NCBI RefSeq assembly: GCF_040712315.1
Contig: NC_134023.1
Span: 67,430,757-67,494,756 of the forward strand
Direction: 5' to 3'
Origin: Castanea sativa
Lineage: Eukaryota > Streptophyta > Magnoliopsida > Fagales > Fagaceae
Length of the DNA: 64,000 bases
Positions 24,526-37,787 of this stretch are shown piece by piece. The position numbers and the translations under genes are program-made. The notes beneath the pieces were generated by a model. The model saw only the letters and a program-made list of their open reading frames with translations, had not been told where the DNA came from and ran no database searches. Within the stretch, counting starts at the first letter, position 1. Each line of letters opens with the position of its first letter.

Positions 24526-25990
24526 TCCGAAAAAAGTTAATAGACAATCCAATTCAAATTCATATCAACATTGACTACTACAGTTACATAATTTCTTAAT
24601 TCAGGACGGCCATTGCATCTTTAATGGCATGGGCAGATCCACCAGAGATGGCATCCTTGACCTCATTCACTTTAGCCTCTACATTCTCCTTGTCTAGCTA
24701 GGTACATTGTCTCCCAGCTCTTTTTTTTGCTTCTAGTTTGGTACAAAACTGAGTCAGCTTGGTTCTTTGTGTCTATGGCATCTCTCTTTTCCTTGTCTTC
24801 CTTTTGCGCAATTTTCAGCTTCATTAACCATCCTATCCACCTGCAACATTTTTATTTTGTATATACAAACATGGGGTTTAGTAACATAATTAGGTTACTA
24901 ATATAAAATGTGAACGTTTCCATGTATTATTTATTTATTTATTAATTGAAAAACATAGATGCTAGAAGTGCTGAGACTTTAGAAAGGAAAGAAAGATATA
25001 GGTTCGTTGTAGAACATGGTAGCATCATTGAAATGGGTAATAAATATATATATAAAAAAAAAAAGTTCCTTGTGTCACAATATAGATTATAAGAAAAAAA
25101 AAATTTTGAAGTCCCAAAAATGAAGACATAACAGCATTTTTCAATCTATTTACAAATTAGAACATAAACAAGGAGGAAGGGGGGGTGGTGAGGGAATTTG
25201 CAGCCATTGCCAATGGCTATGGTTCTAGACCAATATAAGAAAGCAGCACATTCCACAAATGGTCTAAATTTTTCTTTTTAGATATATAAAAGTTATTTAT
25301 CAAATATATAAATTAGTTATCGTTAGCTAAGATAGTTTGGGTTTCAGGCTTATTCAAACTCATTCTAATAATATTTCTAGCCACAACATTTTCAACCACC
25401 AGATTTTAATTCATGCCTTCTGTGAAGAACTAAATCTTGCTATATCTAGTTTGAATAAAAGCCAAATTCTCTTCAAAACAACAGTTTTTGCAAATACATA
25501 CCTCATCTCTTTGTGTGATGGTGCTAGCACCGGTTTTGGTGTCTAAGCAAAAGCTTCCAAGGGATTTGTTGTCCCTCACGAACACTCTCTCACCCTTTTT
25601 TCAGAGAGATAAATACCTCTCTCTCACCCTAATAGACATTAATCTTTTCACTGGTCTGTCCATCTAATGCGGTGGAGAACAACTCTGATTTGGAAGTTGG
25701 TGAAGTTGTGTTCCTTGGGATAATCTTTCTCATTACATCACCCAAAGTTTCAAGTCCTACTGCAGTGAGACATCCAAGAGCACAATGTCAATAACTTCTC
25801 CAACTAAAAAACACCAATGTGGAAATAAAAGTGACAAAAATAAGTATTGATGCCTCAACAGTTAGTGCAAGTCGTTCCAACATCAACAGTTCTTGAGGTT
25901 GGAGATGTACTCCATCTCGAACCTCAAGAACTGCAGATTTAAAACATAATAGACCACAACTATGACTGACTAACAATTTCCTTGTGCACC
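24526..25990 (-). pseudogene. HSP70 copy C (tandem duplicate of B)
   Basis: The block repeats the layout of 22945-24525. A start of the form GAAAAAAGTTAATAGACAATCC occurs at 24530 and, slightly changed, at 22948. It is followed by last-exon remains (24845-24610), intron DNA with the same G-rich run (25180, as at 23600), substrate-binding remains (25790-25600: [20 protein letters not shown]) and a scrap of the VLEV exon (25940-25890). Stops occur inside the exons. It may be the 3' part of the gene whose 5' part is copy D, split by the LINE. Confidence 0.75.
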
Positions 25991-26860
25991 AAAAGAAAAC
26001 AAATGAAAATTCACATCTGATGAGTATTAGTTTGCTATTTTTAGAAAACTATAGTCATATTTTCATAATTTTGGTAAAACTATCTCTTATACAAGCTGTT
26101 TAATTGAATTAAAGGACTAGAATCCAATAGCAATGGTAAGAAAAAGGTAAAAGTAGTGAAAAGGCATAGTGTTCAAATGATTGTATGCTACCTAACTATA
26201 GTTGTGTTAAATCAAAAACCTTTTAAGAGATCAGATGTTTCAAAATCACAAGGTCCAGGTCACTCTTTCAATCTATAAAACTGCTTTTGGAAGATTGTAT
26301 TTCGGGAATCACAAAATACCATATGTTCACTGAATGCTTATTGACACAAGTAAGGATCGCCACATTACCACCTTGTGCTTGTTAATTTGTTTCATATGTA
26401 TTCCTAAGAGGCTAATACTTTCCTCAATTTTTTTTTTTGGCAATCTCCCCAATATAATACCTGAATATAATACTTAAAATTACAGTTGGGGAGCAGATGC
26501 CAAAGCAGCAATATAGGTAAAACCTTTTGCAACACTGTAAATAGAGCTTCCAAACTGCAGCTGGAAGAACAACATCCGAACCTGAGCTATATTTCATGCA
26601 ATGGTATAATCCCACAAACTAGAAAAAATGAGCTATGCCTTGTATAGATCAGCCAACATTTATCTAAAGACAATGACACCAAGAAGTTCCTGAACAAGAA
26701 ATCCATTTAAGAAATTCTCCACAAAAATAATAGCTTTATTTCAAATTACATTAAAGGGCAGCAAAATCAATTAAAATGTTCATATCATTGCCCAAAAATC
26801 CCAAAATGCTATAGAGAGAAGTCCTGACTCAATTCATGAGAAAAGTTGAGGCATGCTGAC
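25991..26860 (-). other. HSP70 intron-like DNA shared with copy F
   Basis: 26000-26855 is closely similar to 59760-61615 apart from the hAT-like insertion in the latter. It is spliced-out or flanking HSP70 sequence and no coding exon is visible. It holds the empty counterpart of that insertion (GAATGCTTATTGACACAAG near 26333). Confidence 0.7.
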
Positions 26861-26886
26861 ACATGTAAGGATCGCCATATCATTGA

Positions 26887-28496
26887 TTGAATCCTCCTCT
26901 GTCCCAGGATCCCCGTGGAGCTGCGAATCCAACTCATTTAATGTTGGACCCTCGAAAGTCCAACTTTGCAAATCTGAATTCTCAGACCCAGGATTCTCGC
27001 AGGAACAGTCTTGGGAAGGTGGATTCTCCTGACAGAGAGAAGATCTTTTCAGCTGAAAGTGATGATGGGATGAGTTTGGAACTCTCTTTTAAGCTGGTCC
27101 GTGGGCCCAGTGGTAAGTGGGAGATCTGCTGGTCCAATGTCAAGGAGGTGGTTCCTTCTATGGGCCTAGCTTCTAACTTCAAGCCCACCATTTCTTTTAA
27201 GCCCAACTGCCTCCCCCTGTTTAACCATATCCCAAACCCATTACCATCTCAAGCCTCTAACCCAAAGCCCATTCCTAACCCAAACTCCCTGCAATCCTGT
27301 CCTACCCGTGGGCCTATCTCCAAACCAAAACACATCCTTCCCTGCCTAACTCCAAACCCAAACCCGTGGGCCTAACTCCAAACCCAAACCCAAAACACTC
27401 CAAACCCAAACTGAAAACTGCCTTTAAATGGAAACCCAAACCTTCCCAGCCCCTCGTGTTTAAGTCTCAGACCCACCCACTGGCTGTCTTCTCCTCGCAA
27501 GCCCCTCACTCCCACCTTGTTTCGTCGGCGACAACAATTACAGGTTACGCTAAGCCTGTCGGCGTGCCTGTCTCTTCTCGGAGCCTGTCGCGCTTGGAAC
27601 CAACGTGCACCGAGAAGTCTCTCTCAGTGCCCGATATCTTCGAAGCCTCCGTGAATGAGTCCCTCTGCTCCGATGCCTCGGTGGAGGTGTCCCTGTGCTC
27701 CGATAATGATGGGGGTGAGTCCCTGTGTTCCGATAATGAAGCGGTTGGGTCCCTGTGCTCCGCTAATGTTTTGGATGAGTCCCTGTGCTCGGATACTGAA
27801 GTGGACTTGCATCGTGACATCCAACGGATCATCCATGAGCACACAGACAAAGCCATCAGGAAATGGGGTAATTCTGAGCAATGGGTTCTTGAATTACGAG
27901 ACGGTAAGAGAGTGGCTGTCCCGATTCTTATTTCTTTGCCATCGGATGCTGCGGTTGCTGGAACGAATGAGTCGAACCAGTTGGTGTTGGTTCCAGAGGA
28001 GTATTCGGAACCTAGGGAGATTAATTCTGATCTGGATAATGGGGCTGAGGTTAGTGTGGAGGATTGGGTATCAGATATTGGTTCAGAGGATGTTTCCCAA
28101 TTCTCTGATTTTTCGGCTCCTCTCAATGTTAAACCCCTGGCCGTCTCCTTACCTACGGGTGTCAGGGATATTCCTGAAGGGTCAACAACTTTGGTGGATA
28201 ACTTGTTGGGAAAGGGCAAGTACTCAGTGTGGTTTCAGGAAAAATTCAGTGGTTTTGATGATTTTCTTGGGACATCCCTCACAGGTTTGGAAGAGCCAGT
28301 TACCAAATTCCTGTTGGCTGTTGAAGCTGAGTTACAGCAAAGGGATTTTAAGGTTCATTCTGATAAAGCTTTGAAGAGCTCAGGGAGGAAAGGGATTAGG
28401 GAATTGAGGGGTTTGTTTAGCTCTGTCAATTATGGTCCAGCCTCTTATAGGCGCAGTGATAATGGTAAGGATAGGGCTCTTTTTATTTCTCAATGA
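26887..28496 (+). pseudogene. LINE ORF1 region (Pro- and Ser-rich; one frame change)
   Basis: A first frame, 26887-27375, contains a Pro/Asn/Lys-rich stretch, and a second, 27366-28496 (376 codons), takes over after a frame change near 27360. The second includes five copies of a 10-residue unit starting SLCSD (27659-27808) and an acidic middle part. No RNA-binding domain is recognisable. ORF1 proteins of plant LINEs bind element RNA; that role is inferred from position only. The second frame ends in an ATGA overlap with ORF2. Confidence 0.6.
27659..27808 (+). repeat. Five tandem 30-bp units inside LINE ORF1
   Basis: Units start GTCCCTNTGYTCNGNTNNTG at 27659, 27689, 27719, 27749 and 27779. 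The period is exactly 30 bases, so the frame is kept, and each unit encodes SLCSD or SLCSA plus five variable residues. Confidence 0.9.
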
Positions 28497-31400
28497 ATCT
28501 GAAGATTATATCTTGGAATGTCAGAGGTCTGAATGGTAAGGAAAAACGACTCAAGGTTCGTAATCTTTTACGCTCTTGGAAGGCTGATATAGTGTGTTTG
28601 CAAGAGACAAAACTGGAATGGATTACAAGAGGCCTTGTTAGAAGTATATGGAGTTGTCCTTTCATAGATTGGCTTTACTTGGGTTCTGAGGGAGCTTCCG
28701 GTGGTATTCTGCTCTTGTGGGATAGAAGGGTGGTTGAAAAAATTGAAGAAGCAGTGGGGTGTTTCTCAATTTCGTGTAGGTTTAAAAACGTTAGTGACCA
28801 CTTTGAGTGGGCCTTCACAGGTACCTATGGCCCTAATTTTTATAGAGAGCGTCAATATTTGTGGGAGGAATTGGCTGGCTTGATTAGTTGGTGGAATTTA
28901 CCTTGGTGTTTGGGAGGGGATTTCAATGTCACCCGCTTTCCTTCAGAGAGGTTAGGGGCGGGAAGATTCACCCGCTGCATGACTGATTTTTCAGATTTTA
29001 TTTCTCTTCATGGGCTATTGGATAACCCTTTGGAGGGAGGCCTTTTCACATGGTCTAACTCTTCCTCGGCCTCTAGAATTGATCGGTTCCTCTTTTCTCC
29101 GGCTTGGGCAGATCACCTCTCTCATTTCTCTCAAAAAAGGCTTCCTAGAGTGTTGTCCGATCATTTTCCTATTCTTTTGGAGAGTGGGAATCTTCGCAGA
29201 GGGCGAACCCCCTTTCGTTTTGAGAATATGTGGTTGAAGGCAGATGGGTTTCTTGATAAGGTGCAGTCTTGGTGGGGTAATTACCATTTTCAAGGGTCCC
29301 CTAGTTTCATTCTTGCCAAGAAATTGTCTGCCCTAAAATCTGACCTTAAGCAGTGGAATGAATCAGATTTTGGCAATATCTCAGTTAAGAAAAAGTTGTT
29401 ATGGAGCAAGTTGAATGCTCTTGATGTCAAAGCGGACACTCAACCTCTTTCAGATCAAGAAATGTTGGAAAAAGCTTCCCTTCGTGTCGATCTTGAGAAG
29501 GCAGCCTTGCTAGAGGAGATTAGCTGGAGGCAAAAGTCCAAAGTGTTGTTTTTAAAGGAGGGAGATTCAAATACGAGGTTTTTTCATAGGATGGCGAATT
29601 CTAATAGAAGAAGTAATTGTATTGAAAACCTTATCATCGATGGGGTTTTGTCTTCCAACCAGGATAGAATTGCTGACCATATTGAACAATTCTATTTGAA
29701 CCTTTACTCGGAGCGACAAGAGCAGCACCCTTTCCCAGATGTTTTGGATTTTCCTAGGATTTCTAGGGATAATGTGGATTGGTTAGAGAGACCTTTCGAG
29801 GATTCTGAGATTTTTGATGTCATCATGGAGTTTAATGGGGATAAATCTCCTGGGCCTGACGGTTTTTCGATGGCTTTCTTTCAATCTTGCTAGGGGATTC
29901 TCAAATCAAACATCATGGCAGTGTTCCACCACTTCCATGATACTAGCCAATTTGAAAAAAGCTTGAATGCAACTTTCATTGCTCTCATTCCCAAAAAAGT
30001 TGCAGCAGTGGAACTAAAGGACTTCCGCCCTATTAGCCTTGTTGGGGGGATTTATAAAATTCTTGCCAAAGCTTTGGCTAATCGTCTTCGCATGGTTTTA
30101 GGAGAGATCATCTCAGCTCCTCAGAATGCCTTTGTTCTTAATAGGCAGATCCTTGATTCTGTTCTTATTGCCAATGAATGTCTTGATAGTAGATTAAAGG
30201 CTGGTCAGCCAGGGTTGTTATGTAAACTGGACATAGAAAAAGCCTTCGATCATGTGAATTGGAGATTCCTTAATTACTTGCTTGAGCGTTGCGGTTTTTC
30301 AGATAAGTGGAGACGTTGGATTTCCTTCTGTGTATCAACGGTTCGTTTCTCTATCCTCATCAATGGTACTCCTCATGGGTTTTTTGGAAGCTCAAGGGGG
30401 TTGCGGCAAGGTGATCCTTTATCCCCCTTGTTATTTGTTTTGGTTATGGAAGCCATTAGTAGAATGTTGGATAAGGCTGCCCTTGAAGGCCGTTTATCTG
30501 GCTTTAGAGTTGGTGTTTCTGATGGTAATCCTTTGATGGTTTCCCATCTCCTTTTCGCTGATGATACTCTTATTTTTTGTGATGCTAACATTGATCAGCT
30601 GCTGACTCTCCGTATGGTGCTCATTTGGTTTGAAGCTGTGTCGGGTTTGAAGGTTAATTTGGGTAAGTCTGAGCTGGTGGCAGTGGGGTCAGTGCAAGAT
30701 ATGGATCTTTTAGTGGCTGTCTTAGGTTGCAATCATGGGTCCCTCCCTATGAAATACTTGGGTCTTCCTTTGGGGGCAAAATTTAAGGACAAGTCTATTT
30801 GGATTCCTATTCTTGAAAGGATGGAAAGAAAATTAGCAGGTTGGAAAAAATTATATTTATCCAAGGGAGGTAGAGTCACTTTAATTAAAAGCACTCTCTC
30901 CAATCTTCCTACTTATTTCCTTTCCTTATTCCCTATTCCTGCTTCTGTGGCCAACCGTATTGCTAGACTTCAACGTGACTTTCTTTGGGGTGGTCTAGGA
31001 GATGAGCCCAAATTTCATCTGGTTGATTGGTCTTCGGTGTGTTCTCCCCTCTCTTCAGGTGGGCTGGGGATTAGGAATCTGAGAACCTTCAATATTGCCT
31101 TATTAGGGAAGTGGTTATGGAGATTTGGGCAAGAAAGGGATGCTCTTTGGCGTCAAGTGATTGCGGTGAAGTATGGTTGTGATTGGGGTGGCTGGTGTTC
31201 CACCTCTTTCTTTGGTCCTTATGGTGTCAGTTTGTGGAAAAACATCAGACGGGGGTGGCACTCCTTATCTCGTTTAATTATGTTTGATATTGGAGATGGA
31301 TCAAAGGTGCTGTTCTGGCTAGATCATTGGTGTGGTACTTCTTCTCTTGCCGTTCGCTATCCGGATTTACTTAGGATTTTTTGTAGAAAAGAGGCTACTA

Positions 31401-32137
31401 TGGCGGATCTTTTGAGGTACACCAATGGAGTCCTCCATTAGGAGTTTCAGTTTTGTAGAGATGTGCATAATCGTGAATTGGAAGCTTTCAGGAGCTTCAT
31501 CAATTCCATTTATAGCACTCCCGTAAGGGGGATTGAGGAGGACAAGTCCTGTTGGCTGCCCTATAAGAGTAAGGGGTTCACGGTTAGTTCTTACTACCAT
31601 CTTCTTGTTGGCCATAAGGAGCAAATTTTCCCTTGGAAAAGCATTTGGAAGCAGAAGATCCCCTCTAGAGTAGCTTTCCTTGTTTGGACTGCGGCTTTGG
31701 GAAAATGTCTAACTGTAGACAATTTAAGAAAAAGAAAGATTTGCATCATGGATTGGTGTTATATGTGCAAGTGCAATTGTGAAAGTGTAGACCATCTCTT
31801 TCTTCACTGCCCGGTTGCCATGGAATTGTGGGACATGGTCTTCGGTTTATTTGGAGTTTACTGGGTTATGCCAAGGTCTGTTGTGGGGCTTTTGGCTTGC
31901 TGGCAAGGTCGTTTTGGTCGCCATCGTAATGGAGATATTTGGAAGGCCGTTCCTCATTGCTTGTTGTGGTGTATTTGGAAGGAGAGAAATAGTAGATGTT
32001 TTGAAGACTTCGAGAGTTCCATGCCTGTTCTTAAGTCTCTTTTTTTTCGAACCTTACTTGATTGGTTCTCCGTGTGGAGAAACCTTCCTTTTCTTTCTAT
32101 TTTGGATTTCCTTGTTTTTTGTAATGTTCGTCTTTGA
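28493..32137 (+). pseudogene. LINE ORF2: endonuclease-reverse transcriptase with two in-frame stops
   Basis: One continuous frame of 1215 codons is interrupted only by TAG at 29891-29893 and TAG at 31439-31441. The N-terminal EEP endonuclease shows WNVRG, LQETK, GTYGP, GGDFNV, SRIDRFL and SDHFPI. The reverse transcriptase shows [33 protein letters not shown] and the catalytic [10 protein letters not shown]. The C-terminus has a zf-RVT type Cys/His pattern (CYMC...HLFLHC). It starts at ATG 28493, overlapping the ORF1 stop. Both stops could come from TGG by one G-to-A change. Otherwise the enzyme looks complete. Confidence 0.9.
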
Positions 32138-32220
32138 TTTGTTCTCCCTTGTATACTTCCTGTGTACTTGGGTGACTCTTTTTTTTCAATAAATTTCTTT
32201 ATTACTTATCAAAAAAAAAA

Positions 32221-34309
<2,089 letters not shown>

Positions 34310-34320
<11 letters not shown>

Positions 34321-35555
34321 CAAATAGACATTAACCTCTTCAATGGTCTGTCCATCTGCTGCGGTGGAGAACAACTCTAATTTGAAAGTTGGTGAAGTTG
34401 TGTTCCTTGGGATAGTCTTTGTCATTACACCACCCAAAGTTTCAAGTCCTACTGCAGTGAGCCCTGATATCCTTTCATTTTGTGTTTCCAATTCATTCTA
34501 TATCCAATTTCAAAACTGAAAAGAGTAAAAAATGTTACAATTTGAGTTACTAAAAAGGATAAGGATTGTTAATTAACATTTTTGTGTTATATATATGAAA
34601 ACATTACGATTTGAGCAAAGTAAGGCCAACCCTCCCCTTTTTGTTGTTGACTTTGGAATATTTATTAGACTTTTTTGTTTGATTTGGAAGCAAATTGATT
34701 AACTCAAGCACGACAGTGTTGAAAAGCACTAATTGGAAATCTCAATGGGAGTAGAATTACCTCATCTATATCTTTGAAGTAAAGCTTTGCATCTCTTAAG
34801 GATGTTTCAACTGGTGCTCAAAGCATATGAGAAAGTAAGTTGCAGTTGCAATTTAGTCAACTTAAGCAGGCAAGTAGACTACCAGATGACAAAAAAAGAG
34901 AGTTCATAATCAAAAGAAAGAAAACTAAAGTGAGAGAGATAAAACAAATACAGTGATATTACATATGAGAGTTATTCTATTTCTGAACATGCATAGTGCG
35001 AAACCATATAGTAATAATTTATATTGTTGAAAGGCTTACCTGTCTAACAAATCTGAATATAGTTCTTCAAGTTTGACACTAGTCAGCGTGGTGTCAATAT
35101 GTTTTGGGATTTCCGCAATGGCAATAATGAAAGGTAAACTGGAAAGGCAAATGTTTTTTCTCTGTGATTATGGAAAAGAGAGATATATCATCTTAAATAA
35201 AGAAGGCCAAGAAAAAGCCACATACCTAATATTGGTTAGAGTTAGAGATGACCACTCCATCTTTGCTTTCTAGCAGTCTCTGTGAGATGTTGTAGAGCTT
35301 GCCTGTCATACAAAATATCTACGCCTTCATCTTTAAGACGTTTTCAGAAAGCCAATCAATTATTCTGTATTAAAAATTATAGAACGTAAGGGACTAAGGG
35401 TGTAATTTATTAACTACTAACTATAACTCAGAAAATAAAGAATATAAGCTAACGATGTACTCATTTCTCTTGTTCCAACCTTGTTGAAATCATCACCTCC
35501 TAGATGAGTATCAGCCAAGCTAGAACGTACCTCAAATACTCCTTCTACAACCTCA
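34310..35555 (-). pseudogene. HSP70 copy E (3' half), fused to copy D
   Basis: Exon remains in gene order: VLEV exon (35555-35477, GGDDFNK at its end), RIVD exon remains (35340-35225), [17 protein letters not shown] exon (35135-35041), LRRPVET exon piece (34820-34760) and a substrate-binding exon piece (34480-34312, [16 protein letters not shown]). The last piece breaks off inside the exon at about 34312 and runs directly into the transit-peptide part of exon 1 of copy D. Frameshifts and missing splice sites make it a pseudogene. Confidence 0.75.
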
Positions 35556-37072
35556 AGAATGCATAAGAAAAATGTAACAGAAGTACATAACGTTCATTAC
35601 CTATTCTCTATATATTAACATGCTCACAACTAAGGAAGTAAGGATTGTTCAAATTTGATTATGATCAAACATAAGATTTGATTATACCTAGTTGTGATCT
35701 TTATCCATGCCAAACTACCTGAAATAAGTTTTAGAACATAAGAAAATAAGCATATAAATGAAAGGAAAAAAAAAAGATTTTCCAACAATTTTTTCATTAG
35801 AGGCTTATATAATTGTAGTATTGACTCACTTTGGAGATCAGAAACTCTGGTCTGTTTTTATATTCCATACACTGCACAAAAATTATACTTCTAATTGAAG
35901 GAAAACATGAGGAATTTGGATAATTTATAAACCAAGAAAACTTAATTTAAAGGAGATGAATGGACCTGTAGTAATATTGGACCAGAATATCCTTCTAAAA
36001 TACATTCAATTAAGGATTCAAGCAGTCTTGGACCATTTCCCACCAATTTCTGCCAGGAATCATTCCAAAAAAGTGAGGAAAAAAACATAAAACAAAGTTT
36101 CTAATATTATGTTTCATGTCAGTTTGGTTTACAAAAAAAAGAACTACGAATTCGATGTGAGAATTCAATTGATTTTTTTTCTCCTCTTTCAAATGACAAA
36201 CTATGTTATGTATAACTCTATATTTTTATTTTATTGATCCTAACTTTTTATCCAAATATTGTGCATAAAGTAAAATCTATCACAGCACTTCTGCATGTCT
36301 AAACTCAAAATCAGAAGCCATACTTTAAACCAAACTAAGTTATCATTGTACAGTGAACAAAAACCAGCAATTATGTAAGAATCCAAAAAACCAAATCTGG
36401 ATATTTTGTTTGTTGATATAAATAGGAAGTAATAATAAAGAGTTGAAGCAAACAAAATAATAAATACCTGAATATAAAACCGCTTCCTAGATGGTGGTTG
36501 TCAAATAATGATCTCTCAGCAGATGTTATCAAAATATCAACAAGTACCAGACTTCAATCTATTTAGTTGATTTTTCCGAAGATCCAGAAGCAAAGCACCA
36601 TTTCAGGCAGGAGACAGGAAAAGAAACGGCTCCGAAGAAAGAAATTGGGGTTCCCAATGCTTCCTCGGACCATCAAACAACAAGAGAGTGTAGCTTTTTT
36701 GAAGAAGTTAAGGGCTTGAAATTGAGTACTGCCTTCTCGAGTGTACTTCGCCTAAAGAATGCAACAGAAAAGTGTCATTTTATAATTTATATAAAGATAG
36801 AAATCAATAAAATGAACAAACAAATGTGGATTTATGCGTCTTCCCTCTTGGGTCCCCTCTTAATATAAGAATCATATCTAGAATGAACATTTTACGTGAG
36901 GGAAAAAAGAATGAACCCAAAACAAGATAATCACCTTAGCTGTTGACTTGTTGCACTTTTTCATATGGTTTTGAATATGCCCAGATACATGCACCTCCTT
37001 TCATTCTGATTCATTCTACATCTAATTTCAAAAGTGAGAAGAGTCAAAAACATTACAAATTTTTTATAAGTA

Positions 37073-37112
<40 letters not shown>

Positions 37113-37559
37113 AGCAGTGTAAGGCCAACCCTCCCCTGTTCATTTGTTCCAATTGTTAAGACATTTTTGGATTGATTTGAAAGCAAATTGATTAACTCAA
37201 GCACCATTGTTTTGATAAACACAAATTGGAAATCCCAATGCTATTCCAAAAAATTCAATAATCATTAGATTATAAATGAATCTAACTGAATACCTTCGCA
37301 GCATCAACTTCCCAAATCTTGAAACTATCCAAGTGGTTTATCCCATGACCATATTGCCCCAGAAACTTATTCAAAATCTTCAGATAATTATCTCCATGAA
37401 GCTGTTAACAGAACACAAAGCATGTATTTTAAAAAAATATTAACAATAACCCTTTAAAGTAGAACTCTGAAGCAATATTCAACAGTTCGGTTGTCGAAAT
37501 TCTCTGATGTTTTATTACCAAAAAACCTAAACAAATTAACAATTCAATTATACCAGGGC

Positions 37560-37604
<45 letters not shown>

Positions 37605-37787
37605 GTTTCTATAAGGAATAGAATTCGAAAAAGTAATTGATTTTAATTAATTATATGGAAATCAACGAAATACAAATAATATAATTGTAAAAAGCTCAGT
37701 TTCTTTTGAAAGCATAGAATGCGTACCAAGTGAAAGAGGGGAGGGGCTGTTGCAGAAGACGAAGTAGAGCCTTTTGCTGCTGTGGTC
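35556..37787. other. AT-rich DNA with two (AT)n microsatellites
   Basis: Between HSP70 copy E and the 3' end of NLR 2 there are (TA)n runs at 37081-37110 and 37563-37599. The stretch 34500-35000 is partly echoed at 36960-37240 (CATTACAA..., CCAACCCTCCCCT, AAGCAAATTGATTAACTCAA), so this too contains a duplication. A single candidate exon at 37294-37401 is listed separately. I recognise no other gene. Confidence 0.5.
37294..37401 (-). pseudogene. Isolated candidate exon, family not recognised
   Basis: A 108-base stretch is bounded by a pyrimidine-rich acceptor (TTCTGTTAACAG) and a GT donor (GCGAAG|GTATTC). It is open in phase 0 and encodes 36 residues starting LHGDNYLKILNKFLGQYGHG and containing LDSFKIWEVDAAK. 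The look is that of a real protein exon. I do not recognise the family and see no sure partner exons, so it may be a relic. Confidence 0.4.

Larger units (their letters stand above)
26887..32220 (+). mobile_element. L1-type LINE retrotransposon
   Basis: Two coding regions on the plus strand are followed by an AATAAA signal (32189-32194) and a short A run (32211-32220). There are no LTRs. ORF2 carries endonuclease, reverse transcriptase and a zinc-binding C-terminus in plant L1 order. Homology with the paralogous HSP70 region 59760-64000 stops near 26859 and resumes near 32222, so the insertion lies in a duplicated HSP70 intron. The 5' end is not certain and the element may be 5'-truncated, since I see neither a DUF4283-like domain nor a zinc knuckle in ORF1. 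No clear target-site duplication was found. Confidence 0.9.

Noticed and set aside
27545..28219. 224-codon minus-strand frame
   Set aside because: It is antisense to LINE ORF1; the Ser-rich translation mirrors the 30-bp repeats and Ser codons of the real strand.
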